This document shows positions 1 through 10,500 of a stretch of DNA of 64,000 bases, piece after piece. The stretch's first letter is position 1. Each line of letters begins with the position of its first letter. The translations under genes were made by a program, and so were the position numbers. The notes beneath the pieces are model-generated. The model searched no databases. It had not been told where the DNA came from and saw only the letters and a program-made list of their open reading frames with translations. The stretch comes from Diogma glabrata. Taxonomy: Eukaryota; Arthropoda; Insecta; Diptera; Cylindrotomidae. The DNA is taken from assembly GCA_963693315.1 (NCBI GenBank), contig OY856188.1:95165745-95229744 (forward strand). The letters run 5' to 3'.

Positions 1-126
1 AAACAGCCAAGAGGTTAGGCTTTACAGGCTACGCTATGTTGCTTTACAAAAATTTATGAAGAAGAATTTGATGAAAAATTGTATTGATCATTAGCAATTG
101 CATAAGCTAAAATGTATAATAACATA

Positions 127-347
127 TTTGTCTAGCATTTGTTTTATACGCAAGTTAATATAAATTTTAAAAATACAAGATTTAATTTTATTTCTATATT
201 TCGTCTTTTTAGGACATCCTCCAAAGTAATTACTCCCGAGGATGTCCTAAAAAGACGAAATATATTGAGTGATCATAGAAATAAAATTAAATCTTTTATT
301 TTTTAAAATTTATATTAACGTGCGTATAAAACAAGTGCTAAACAAAA
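127..347. repeat. Foldback (long hairpin) element
   Basis: Two inverted arms, about 127-221 and 238-347, are separated by a loop of roughly 16 bases. The inner arm ends are perfect around AGGACATCCTC / GAGGATGTCCT, and the arms remain similar out to TTTGT...ACAAA at the edges. The right arm carries a short extra stretch near 265-275. There is no coding capacity. It resembles a non-autonomous palindromic MITE or foldback element. A clear target-site duplication was not found. Confidence 0.75.
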
Positions 348-2279
348 ATTTTATTCAATGAATTACACCAAGAGCCTACGGCAAAAAGTGTAAACTAAAT
401 GTATAAATTAAAATGCTTTCTACAGATGTCACTAATTGTTGTAAAGAATCATATTAGTCTTTTCAAACAAGAACTTTCTGTATTTACTACTACCGAAAGC
501 ACTTCTCAGATATCATCTTGGGTAGTGGTATCTTATCGGCAGTGGTATTTGATATCTCACGGTACATCATATCTCAGTAACAGGAACTGCAGCAAGCAGG
601 GTTATCACACTATTTACAAATGAACCAAACTGATCCCACCATGCATCAAAATGTTGTGGGACATTTGTTTTTCATATGTTCTTTTCAAGACAAGACTTCT
701 AATTTCCAATTTAACTCTGAACATCGTATGGATTAATGTTACTTGATAACAAAAAAAACCAATTTAAAAACTAAAATTTTTGAGTATTTTAGGTTCTACA
801 TCAAATAATTGTATCGTTTTATCATTTTTTTTAACGTTATATACCAACAAAACTAACAAAAAATTTCAAGTTGTTTTATGAATTTGAAGCATTAAAAAAT
901 AGACAAAACGCTATAAGTTAGGTTTTCCAGAAAAGGATCCACATATATTTTTGCAACCTCAAATCTTTGTTCTAAATCTAAACTCTAAATGACATATGTT
1001 ATAGGATAAAATTAATAGATCTATTAACCAACTTGGTAAACTAAAATATTTTCACAATATATAAACTTTGATTGTATGAACATTAATTTAGTTTCTGGTT
1101 TATATAAATCATTTCTACGCAGAATATTTGAAAAGATAAAATTATTTTCTTACAAACCAAAGTAGGTTAGTTATCTTGACGGAAAATTTTTGAAACATCT
1201 TCATTGTGTGAAAAAAAAAAATCAAGAATTTTTATGAATTATGTATTTTTCGGGTTTATCTTATTATAAAAAAAATCACTTAGAACTCAACTAATCGATT
1301 TGTTTCAGCTTAAAGCTTTAAAACCGGCTTTCAATACATTGAGAGATACCGCAGGAAAGGTATTTACTGACCGCCCATAAACTTTTTCTTTTGTGTAAAA
1401 ACAATAACGTATTTTACAAAACAATAAACACAAAATTTTTATTTACAGAAAAGAAAAATCCATTCGATTCAATTCTGCTTACAAGCAATAAAATATTCCT
1501 CTTACCAATATATATTTTTCTTTATCTTAAACAAGCAAAAGATGAAACCATATTCTTTCCAAACAAACAAAGAACTCATCTAGATTCAGGTCGAACATTC
1601 CAACAAAATTCTACTTTATCGAAATAAATGAAGAATGAAAAAAACAAAAACATATCAAGCTTAAAATAACTTTTTCTTAAACAAGAATAAATCGAAAATA
1701 AGGAAAATCTGTCAAAATGATATCCGATTCTATTTTCTTTACAAAAACAAAAAAAAAACTGAAAAGAAAAGTGGAACAAGACTAACAAAAATTGACTTTT
1801 ATATTATTTATTCTCTATTGAAAAAATAAATCCTAGCAAAATGGGTGGATTAGAATTGATAGTTACTTCATTCTTTCCATTTAATTTAAAAAAAAAATGT
1901 TCTTGTAAGAAGTTTTAACTTGAGTTTTCTACTTTTTCTCTATGAAAATCAATGAGCTTCGGATTTTTGTTTATCAAAAAAATTAACGTTTCAAAAAGAA
2001 AATGAAAACGTGCATATAAGAGTGCAAAAAATTTTCTCTATGTTCTCCATTAAAACTTCAAACCAGCATGTTAGAAAGATTTGAGTTCAAGATTAATGTA
2101 AAATTGATGATTTTCTTGTCACATTTTTTTTATTTTCGTTTTTCATATCTTTAAATTTATTATTTTCAATTCAATTTATTTTTTTTTTGATAAAGAAAAT
2201 AAAATTATTTCAATTTGTCTATTTTTTTAAGGACATTTTTTTCTATTATTTATTTGACTAAAAAGAAATTGATTTAATA
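348..2279. other. AT-rich non-coding DNA
   Basis: No gene, RNA gene or recognisable element end was seen. The stretch is A/T-rich with many homopolymer runs. The short ORFs present are low-complexity and fit no family. Confidence 0.5.
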
Positions 2280-2650
2280 TTTTGAACTTTAACTATTAGA
2301 TAACCCAATAAGGAGAAGCAATAAAATCTAAGAATTTTTGATTTTGTTCTGGTTGAATTTCCCAACCAGGATTTTATTCAGGAATGCTCTATTATGATCA
2401 GGGTATAATACGGTATGCCATATTCGGCTATTTGCATCCACACCCATCAGATATCATATGTGACGGATCAAGGGCCAGAACAGATTAAACTAGGGCTAGC
2501 TCCAATGGAATATTTCCATGTGAACTCTATCGGGGTTATCAAATATGGTTTAATTAAATTAGTAGGACTGTCTGATCTGAACTGGAGTGTTAAAACCTGA
2601 CATTCCTGATCAGAGGCTGTTCAGAGTGTCTGACACGGTTCCAACCACTG
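2280..2650. other. Higher-GC island, unassigned
   Basis: Base composition is visibly less AT-rich than the flanks and contains several TGATCAG-type motifs. A plus-strand ORF (2415-2600) is open but matches no family I recognise. It may be a scrap of a mobile element or an exon; neither is supported. Confidence 0.3.
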
Positions 2651-3524
2651 TTAGTCGGGTAGTTTTGCGCTAATATAATTTAAATATATGTTTGTTTGAA
2701 GAAAATGGAGATTACTTATAAATATATCATTGCATGTTTCCCTATAAAGTAGTTATATTTCATGTCACCAGGATGATGCTAAATTTAAATATAATTTACA
2801 ATCGTCTTTACTTTATTTAAAAGCAATACAACATTTTTATCTTTCACCATCATCGCTATGATTACAACTTCTCTTTTATCTGTGAAAAATTTCCCATCAA
2901 AACAAATAGGTAAACAATCTGTTTCTATGTAAAAATCAATCAATTAGGATTTAATATAGAATTGGAAGCCATTCGTCTATATCATTGTCTTCTATCATTA
3001 CATTAATCGTATCTCAAAATTTTCATTCAATTTTTTCGTACAACTTTAGTGACACAATTTATTTATAACAAGGAAAATGAAATTCATATAAGAATAATGA
3101 AATAAATATTCTGTCGTTTTTTTTTATACAGATGTGAAATGTGAAAGTAAAATATTTTCCCATTTTCTTTTTTATTGCATTTTAGTTTTCTTTCCTTTTA
3201 TTTTTTTAAATTTTTGTGTAAGCTTTCGTTGTGAATCGAAATAAATTTAGTTTTAAATGGAGAGTTTAAACCTTATCATTTTTTTTATTTCTTTTGTTTT
3301 TGTGTTTTACTTTCGGGGTGAGATAAATTGACGGATTGGGAAATTGTTAATTTATTATGAACTAAAAAAAATTCTTTTGTAGCTAAAAAAACTGGTTATA
3401 AGAGTTTAATGGAGTTCTTCTAAGGTTAGATGGAATGTTTGATAGATAGAGAGATTAAATGAAATATGTGATATTTTGTATTTTTATGTTTTTGGACCGG
3501 TTTTGGGATAGTTGGATGCAATTA
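2651..3524. other. AT-rich non-coding DNA
   Basis: No gene or element end was recognised between the composition island and the hAT element. Confidence 0.45.
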
Positions 3525-3532
3525 TCTAAACC

Positions 3533-3605
3533 CAGAGGCGTAGCTAGGGGGGGGCGGGGGGGGCGGTCCGCCCCGGGTGTCACCCGTTTTGGGGTGACAC
3601 CCGAC
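3533..3605. repeat. hAT left terminal inverted repeat and subterminal region
   Basis: Begins CAGAGGCGTAGCTAGG, then a G-run, CCGCCCCGGGTGTCACCC and an inner hairpin (GGGTGTCACCC...GGGGTGACACCC). It pairs with the right end at 9212-9272. The TSD TCTAAACC lies immediately outside. Confidence 0.85.
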
Positions 3606-3985
3606 CGTAAAAAAACTTAAACAAACCATCACAATGGTTTTCAACGTTTCAATCGTTTTCAACGATATATCACTTAGAAATCATTTTAGCCAGGTTATCC
3701 AATTAATTTTGATTTATAAATTGTGATAACTTATAATGTGTCCAATAAATGTGTCCTATTGGTTCAAAAAGGATCTATTCTACTTTTTTAAAATTTTTGA
3801 GTTATTATGTAAAATAAAATTTCAACAATATGTGTGTATTTCTTTGTTTTTAATCGAATCAATATGCTGAGCTGAATACCATCACCACAATTACTCAATA
3901 GCTTTGAATATTCCTATAGAAACCATATTAACCGTTTTCTTTTACGGTACATTATTTAGTTTGCAAGAATGATTCTTTAACGACC

Positions 3986-4588
3986 AGCAGCCAAATTCTG
4001 TAACTGTGAAGCGGTGAAGTGATAAAAATTTCTTCGTTTCTTTTCATTAAAAAACTTATCACTTCACCGCTTCACAATTACAGAATTTGGCTGCAGCAGC
4101 CAAATTCTGTAACTGTGAAGTGGGGAAGTGATAAGTTTTTTATCACTTCACCGCAAAAATATCTAAGTGAGTGAAGTTTTAAAACAATAAAGTTAACACT
4201 GACGTTTTGTTTGGCAATTAAATGAAATCGTTTCTTTTGTTGTTATTGACATTATGTCAAAAAACAGCATAACGTCAATGCGATTTGATTTTTAAAAATT
4301 GCATTTCTAAATTAAATGAAGATTAATTTTACAAATTTAATTTCTAAAATAGTTATATATATCTAAATTTGTAAAAATTTACGTTCAAATTGTGTTGAAA
4401 CTTAAAATAAACATTTAATTTTATGTATATTTGACGTTTGACAGTGCGGGGCTTGCTATTTGATTTTTTAACACTCTAATCGCATATAGAATCGCAAAAA
4501 TGGTAAAATGATAAAAAATTAATGATAAAATCGAAATGAAGAAATTTTTAACACTTCACCACTTCACAGTTACAGAATTTGGCTGCAG
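3986..4588. repeat. Paired hairpin MITEs inside the hAT element
   Basis: The motif CAGCCAAATTCTGTAACTGT appears at about 3988 and 4097 in plus orientation and, inverted, ending near 4094 and 4586. The first pair forms a hairpin of about 107 bp. The second pair bounds an element of about 490 bp whose left end also has its own internal hairpin (GTGATAA...TTATCAC). The two abut at CTGCAGCAG. There is no coding capacity. This is a non-autonomous inverted-repeat family inserted next to itself. Confidence 0.75.
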
Positions 4589-5686
4589 GTCTGAAAACAC
4601 ATATGCTGAATAATGTATAGGAAAAGTGGTCTCCGTCGATAATGAGGCACCCTGTGTCGATAGGATGGCACCCTTGAGTTCGGTTCTATTCCAAAATTAT
4701 GTCTCTATTCCAAAAATATTTTTAAAATATCAGCTTAAACTTACTACCTAATATGTTTTACATTTCAAACAAATTAATTGCAAACACCTAAGGAAACTAA
4801 TAAACAATCAAATCACCATGTTTGTAAGTAATCTCAAATTAATTTTTTTTCTTTATCTTGAAACTCGTAAATTGGAATGGATCGTTTTCGAATGGACACA
4901 TAAATAATTACTGTGGAATAAAATGGTAGTTATGCAATTAAATTCATTTTGTTTTTGGTGTATGTTATGCAATTACTATAGTTTTGCAAATTTTTATAGG
5001 TAGATACATACTCATCCTGTTTGTTTTCAGTTTTATAATACTAATGATAAAATTTTAATAAGACAAAAATATTTAATAACATTGCAATATTGCAATAAAG
5101 AAATCATTTGTCAAATACATAAGTGTATTGCTTTGGCAAAATAAAAAAAAATTGAATTTATGTTAATCAAATCCATTTTTTAATTGTGATACATAAAAAG
5201 ATATGGGACTAATTGGACAAAATCTGGGATTAATTTCCATTTAGTCAATTTTATGATGGATATGATTTCGGATCTTGGACATCTGTCCAATATGACGAAT
5301 TTAAAAGGATGGATTGGACACATTGTACAAAACCTGGGCATCATTCGATTTTTGTCCGTTGTCTGGAGTAAAACGTACCTCTAGTAATTTCGAATTGTAA
5401 TTGAATTTTTTCTGCGATATTCGTCTTACTGATTGTAAATGGTGACATTTTGAACATTTTACATAGAAGGTTTTATAAGATATATTTCGTTTACGTTCTT
5501 GACTATATTATAAGAAGAGTATATTAGTAGAAAAAACGAAATTTCTAAACGAATTTTAGGTTTTTGGGCATATTATCATTATTGAGGATGAAGACTGCCT
5601 TTATTTTTTTTAATTCGTTTTAATTGTAAGTTAAAATTACATAATACCAATTTTCACGAACTTTACATTTATGTATTTTAATTTTA
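4589..5686. other. hAT interior, no clear coding
   Basis: AT-rich interior of the hAT element. The N-terminal part of the transposase (zinc finger region) would be expected here, but I could not trace it. It may have been deleted or mutated beyond recognition. Confidence 0.4.
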
Positions 5687-7321
5687 TTGAAAAACGGTTT
5701 CGCAATTTTTAGAATAACCCAATTTTCAAAAGCGGAAAACTTTGGAAACGAGGTTCATAAAACGATAGGAGACGTAGTCTTGCTATTAATACATAATGAA
5801 AAACAGAAGTGGAAACATCTTTTATCCAGATTATTGCATATAACTTTGTTTTTATCTAAAGAAAACCTAGCATTTCGTGGATATGGTGAAGGAAAAAGCC
5901 TTTAAATAAAGGCAATTTCTTAGAACTAATCAAACTACTGTCAAAGTATGATGTAGTAGTAAAAGAACACATCTTGAATTAAATATTAAAAAGAATATAA
6001 ATATTTTGGAATTATGTTTGATAGCACACCTGACATTTCACAAATTGATCAAATGTCAGAAGTGATTCGTTATGTGAAAATTGATGATAGAAAAGTGGAA
6101 ATCAAAGAAGTATTCCTTGGACCTTTTCCTTTACATGGAAAAAAAGCCGCTGCTTTAAGCGATGAAATTCTTAAAAATCTTGAAAATGACGGTTTAGATG
6201 TTATGAATTGTCGTTCCCAAGGTTATGATAATGCAGCTGTTATGAGTGGTATACATGAAGGAGTGCAAGCTATTATTAAAGCAAAAAACAACAAAGAAAT
6301 ATTTGGTGGTGTATAGATCATTCAATCAATTTATGTGACCAACACTCATTTGCACAAAATGTAGCTTTTGTAACATTTTTCGGAACAGTGGAATTTTTAC
6401 ATTTTTTCTGCTTCGACTAGCTGCTGGGAAGTGCTTGTTAAACACAGCAAAGCAACTTTTAAAAGACTCTCAACAACGCGTTGGGATGCTCATTATGCTT
6501 CAGTTAAAGTATTGGATGAACATTGTAATGGGATTGTGGCTGCAATTGAGAAATTAAATGATCAACAAGAAAATGTAGACACTAGAGGCACTGCACAGAA
6601 CCTTATGCGTGGTGATTGTGTATGATTTTACATTTCTTTGCTATCTTTTGTTTTGGAATGATGTTTTAAGGCGAATAAATTGTGCTTGGATTGCATTGCA
6701 AAGCACAAGCTTGAATATTGATCAATTAGTTATAAAAATACAGTCACTTCGTCTCTATATTGAAACCTAGTCATATTGAAGAAGAGGCAATAGATTTTGC
6801 TGTGAAAAAATCGGAGTACTACGACGGTTTAATGTTGAACTCCGAACAAGATTAAAGTCAGTCCAAGATGTAGCTTCATTGTTCGAGGTTGTGCTGACAA
6901 ACACTGGGCTTTTGGCGAACAATGAAGAGTTGGAGTTATCTGAATCAAAATTTACCGGTTTTTATGATGAGGTATCAGAAACAGAACTCGTCATAGAGGT
7001 TGAGAAGGCATTTAAAAGCGGCAATGTAATAGTTTCTAACTGGGTGTGCCTATAGACATTTTGAAATTGATCGTGGAATGGGATTTTACAAAATCTCTTC
7101 CGAATCTTATGGTCGCACTAAAGTTATTTATGACTATTTGCGTATCAGTGGCTTCGAGTGAGAGGAGTTTCAGCAAATTAAAATTAATTAAAAATTACAT
7201 GCTGGCAACAATGACCCAAACGAGGCTTAACAATCTTGGCATATTAACAATAGAACATGAGGCAACACAAAATATAAATTTTGAAGATGTGATTTCTAAG
7301 TTTGCAGCTGTTAAAGCATGA
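5687..7321 (+). pseudogene. hAT transposase (ZMYM1/DUF4371-like), frameshifted
   Basis: This is the decayed transposase of the surrounding hAT element. In order: 5687-5905 plus a short continuation gives a segment ending LAFRG...GNFLELI.LLSKYD, typical of the region before the catalytic core of ZMYM1-like transposases. 6014-6316 contains NCRSQGYDNAAVMSG, matching the conserved RGQGYDNAANMSG block. 6431-6625 contains KRLSTTRWDAHYASV, matching the RW...HY block. 7046-7321 is the C-terminal hAT dimerisation domain with SVASSERSFSKLKLIKNY. Several frameshifts and stops separate the pieces, so no active enzyme is expected. The family acts as a nuclear cut-and-paste DNA transposase; here it serves only to classify the element. 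Confidence 0.88.
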
Positions 7322-7341
7322 AAGAAGAGATTTAAATAAGG

Positions 7342-7436
7342 TGACTAGACGTCCCGCTTTTGGAGGGACAGTCCCGATTTTTAACAATTTGTCCCGCGTC
7401 CCGCTTCATTTTAAAAATGTCCCGATTTAAAAAAAA
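7342..7436. repeat. GTCCCG-rich element-end-like segment
   Basis: Just downstream of the transposase C-terminus lies GTGACTAGACGTCCCGC followed by several GTCCCG motifs and GGGACAGTCCCG. It resembles one end of a separate hAT-like MITE, but no matching inverted end was found in the window, so it may be a single terminus. Confidence 0.4.
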
Positions 7437-8426
7437 CAGAATTTCGTTATTTAAAAATGAAAAAAGAATTTCGTTACTCAAAGTTAAATTTAGGCAATTT
7501 ATTTATGCTAAATAAAACATTTTCTTTAGTTTAAATATATATAAATAAATTCGAATTATATGACAATCAATATCAATATTGTAGTGACCACTAAACATAA
7601 ATTGAGTTCCACTTTGTCTTCTATTGAAATTGTAATTAAGCTTATTTAATATAAACTTCTTCATACATTTTAATTATTTATATAAAATTTAAAAAATAAA
7701 ATAATCCGTCAAAGTTTAGTTGTTTTAACTTGAGTTTTACGTTCATACGTAAAGTTTTTAATTGTATTGATTTGTAAATTTTTTTATTTTTGATCTACGG
7801 GAGTGACAAGCCCAGCGTACTCCAGTACATGATAACAAATCATTAGTTCAAGATAACAAATCTTCCTCGACCGAATTTTTTGAGCAGAAACTCTACTTGA
7901 GACATTAAAAGCCATTTTATATGTGAAAAATAATTCAACAAATTCTTGTGGAATATTTCACAACAATAGTAACTTCCTAATAGTAGTTTATGTAACAAGT
8001 ACGCAAAATATGGTTTCAGCGGACAAAACGTAATGTTTCCGGACGAGGCGCTAGCCGAGTCTGTAATATGAAGATGAGTCTGTTAAAGCCATTTGCGTAC
8101 GTGTTGCATACAACGTTTTTTTATATTAGCTCTTAGGATTTTTTTTTCTAATTTATTGCATAATTTGTATTCTGCGTACCTAAAAATTTGATTTTGGAAC
8201 AAAACTTATCAAAGCAATTGTGATTATAATTTGAAAATAATTATAATATAAAATGAAAAGAAATTTTGAATCCGCTTAAGTGTTGTCATAACGACTTTAA
8301 GTACTAGGCCGCTAAAATACAATTTTGCGGACTCTAAACAGTTCTAAAAGTAATCATTTTTCGGAGCTAATACTAAAAAAAAATTTACGCAAAAAAGAAA
8401 TATTCCGAAGAATGAAATAATACTAA
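7437..8426. other. AT-rich hAT interior, unassigned
   Basis: Non-coding AT-rich sequence inside the hAT element, with one less AT-rich patch near 8020-8100. Nothing was recognised. Confidence 0.4.
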
Positions 8427-8749
8427 GACTGTGTTGCAATCCATGCTATTCAGTAAAAAAATTCTAAATTGTACTAAAACTGTCAAATTGGCAACTTCAT
8501 GGTTCCAATTCAAATATATTCTAAATTGACAGTTAAACATTGTTTTGATTGTTTTTTCATTTAATGTTAAAAAATAGAATTATATACTGTCTGTCCGACG
8601 AGGAGATTTCAATATAAATATTGAGTTGCTATATTATATGATTATATAAGGCATACAAATTTAGAATTAAATGGCGGAAATAGTCAACTAAATTTTTGAC
8701 TATTTAATTTAGAATTTTAGTACTAAATAGCATGGATTGGAACACAGTC
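8427..8749. mobile_element. PIF/Harbinger-type MITE with TAA target duplication
   Basis: The element is a 323-bp unit with terminal inverted repeats of about 24 bp, beginning GACTGTGTTGCAATCCATGC and ending with its inverse (one mismatch seen). The flanking trinucleotide TAA is present at 8424-8426 and 8750-8752; a 3-bp T(A/T)A target is characteristic of PIF/Harbinger elements. There is no ORF. It is inserted into the hAT element and so is younger than it. Confidence 0.8.
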
Positions 8750-8960
8750 TAAACATAATTTTTTTATTTATTATATTTGTACGTTGCACTTTTCTTGTAT
8801 TTAAAAAAAATATATTACAATATTGGGGATTGTTTCAGATCAATTTAACTCAAGTAAGTAAAGAAGTAATTAAAGTGTTTTCAATTCAAAGGTATGGTTG
8901 GAAGTTTCTCAGAAAAAAACTCCACTTCGCATTTTTCGTATTTCGGATGAATTTGAACAT

Positions 8961-9022
8961 TCCTCCTCAGCGCCTCGTTCGAATCCTTAGGCCGACACGC
9001 TATCGATTACGCCGTTGAGGTG
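8961..9022 (-). repeat. tRNA-related (SINE-head-like) remnant
   Basis: Read on the minus strand, this holds GGCGTAATCGATAGCG, resembling a pol III A box/D-arm, followed after a tRNA-like spacing by GGATTCGAAC, resembling a B box/T-arm. Pairing of a full cloverleaf is poor, so this is not a functional tRNA gene. A tRNA-derived SINE head is the best guess. A similar arrangement occurs at 22464-22506. Confidence 0.4.
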
Positions 9023-9211
9023 ATAATAATTTCAAAGCTGAAACTTCTGCATAACTTATTTAATTTACTTAAGTTGAATTTTAAGTTGACTCCATATTAT
9101 GGAAATGTTTTACATATTACAGTATATTTTTTTCGTTCTATGAAAATTTTTGTTGCTTTATATTGGCCCCCCCCCCACGTTTATTGGCTTTTTATTAATT
9201 TTGACAGTTTT

Positions 9212-9272
9212 CATTCCTGGGGTGACACCACAGTATCCGCCCCGGGTGCCACCCATGCTAGCTACGCCACTG
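9212..9272. repeat. hAT right terminal inverted repeat
   Basis: Contains GGGGTGACACC and CCGCCCCGGGTGCCACCC, and ends GCTAGCTACGCCACTG. Its reverse complement matches the left end closely (CAGTGGCGTAGCTAG versus CAGAGGCGTAGCTAG). The second TSD copy follows at 9273-9280. Confidence 0.85.
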
Positions 9273-9539
9273 TCTAAACCCTTACTATAGTTTATGGTTC
9301 TATGGTGTTTCTTCGTTGGTGAACCATATATTTTACTGCTTCTTCTTTTATAATATATTTTTCTTCTTTTTAAGAAAGAGTCTAGCTGTATACTCTAATA
9401 AATACTGGAACAATTTCCGTAATGTAATAACAGCTTACGGCTTACAACTTACATGCAACTTAGTAAATGTAATAACAGCAATGTTGTTTCTACACTTAAT
9501 AAAATAATTCCTACTTGGAATAATATAATTTTCGTATTA

Positions 9540-10256
9540 TCTATATATAAATACGTAAGCAATATTTTTGTGGTACAATTTTAAAATATTTGTCCCATCA
9601 AAAGTGTGACAATATGTATATCGTTGGAAAGGTCATGAGGAGTTAAAGTGCAGAAAAATACTTTTTTATTTAATTTATATGATTTTTTCAGAAAAAATGG
9701 CGAAAATGTGATAGGTATGTTTTCTGAGTTTTTTGTTCGGTTATTTTGTTTTTTTTTAAGTTATTTGTTTCACAATTCAAAATCAATCTATATCTTCTAT
9801 ATATAAATACGAAAGCAATATTTTTGCAGTACAATTTTAAAATATTTGCTCCATCAAAAGTGTGGCAATATGTATATTGTAGGAAAGGTCTTGAGTAGTA
9901 GATGTGTTGAAAAATACTTTTTTTTTAATTTTGACGATTTTTTCAGAAAAAATGGCAAAAATGTGATAGGTGTGTTTTTGAGTTTTGTTCGGTTATTTTT
10001 TTTTTCAAGTTATTTGTTTCACAATTCAAAATCAATCTATACCTATATATAAATACGTAAGCAACATTTTTGTGATACAATTTAAAATATTAAAAGTATG
10101 GCAAGAAAGAAGTGCAGAAAAATACTTTTTTTTGAATTTTGACGATTTATTCAGAAAAAATGGCAAAATGTGATAGGTGTGTTTTTGAGTTTTTTGTTGG
10201 GTTATTATGTTTTTTTCAAGTTATTTGTTTCACAATTCAAAATCAATCTATATCAA
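9540..10256. repeat. Three tandem units within the Helitron
   Basis: Units begin near 9540, 9797 and 10043. Each carries TATATATAAATACG, a GAAAAATACTTTTTT stretch, a TTCAGAAAAAATGGC segment and ends near CACAATTCAAAATCAATCTA. They have diverged by substitutions and small indels, and the third is shorter. Confidence 0.85.
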
Positions 10257-10358
10257 TTAATTAAACTCTGAAATAATGTATTGTAGCTATTTGGTTGGGA
10301 AGGCTGTTTGCAATTTCTATTTACAATGGCCGAATTTCGGCCACTGGGTGATTCCTAG
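9540..10358 (+). mobile_element. Non-autonomous Helitron
   Basis: The 5' end reads TCTATATATAAATACG, preceded by A. The 3' end has a hairpin at 10327-10343 (TGGCCGA...TCGGCCA) followed 11 bases later by CTAG and then T. This fits Helitron insertion between A and T with a TC...CTRR structure. There is no Rep/helicase coding sequence. Most of the length is three tandem units of about 215-255 bp, each beginning with the TCTATATATAAATACG-type 5' sequence, so the structure looks like serial 5'-end duplication. Confidence 0.82.
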
Positions 10359-10460
10359 TTAAATAATAATAACGATGGAGATAGCACAACATGCTTATAC
10401 AAATAACAATTTCAAATACATATTGGTTGTATATAATTATTTTCTGTACATAATTATTTA
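10359..10460. other. Short gap between Helitron and LINE
   Basis: AT-rich sequence leading into the first TSD copy of the LINE. It may belong to the outer part of the left gypsy LTR, but similarity is too weak to say. Confidence 0.35.
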
Positions 10461-10468
10461 TCGTACAT

Positions 10469-10472
<4 letters not shown>

Positions 10473-10500
<28 letters not shown>

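Larger units (their letters stand above)
3533..9272 (+). mobile_element. hAT DNA transposon, decayed, with 8-bp target duplication
   Basis: The element is bounded by the terminal inverted repeats CAGAGGCGTAGCTAG (left) and the inverse of CAGTGGCGTAGCTAGC (right). Both are followed inward by GC-rich subterminal sequence containing GGGTG(T/C)CACCC motifs. The flanking 8-mer TCTAAACC occurs at 3525-3532 and 9273-9280, the target-site length expected for hAT. Decayed transposase remains at 5687-7321 confirm the class and give the orientation. Nested insertions include a hairpin MITE cluster (about 3987-4587) and a Harbinger-type MITE (8427-8749). The length of about 5.7 kb is inflated by these. 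TIRs of this CAGTGGCGTAGC type are known from hAT elements with ZMYM1-like transposases. Confidence 0.9.

Noticed and set aside
8961..9022. Functional tRNA gene
   Set aside because: A and B box-like motifs are present but acceptor and anticodon stems do not pair convincingly.
8737..9507. Plus-strand ORFs at the right end of the hAT element
   Set aside because: They cross the MITE end, the tRNA-like relic and the hAT TIR and have no recognisable domain.
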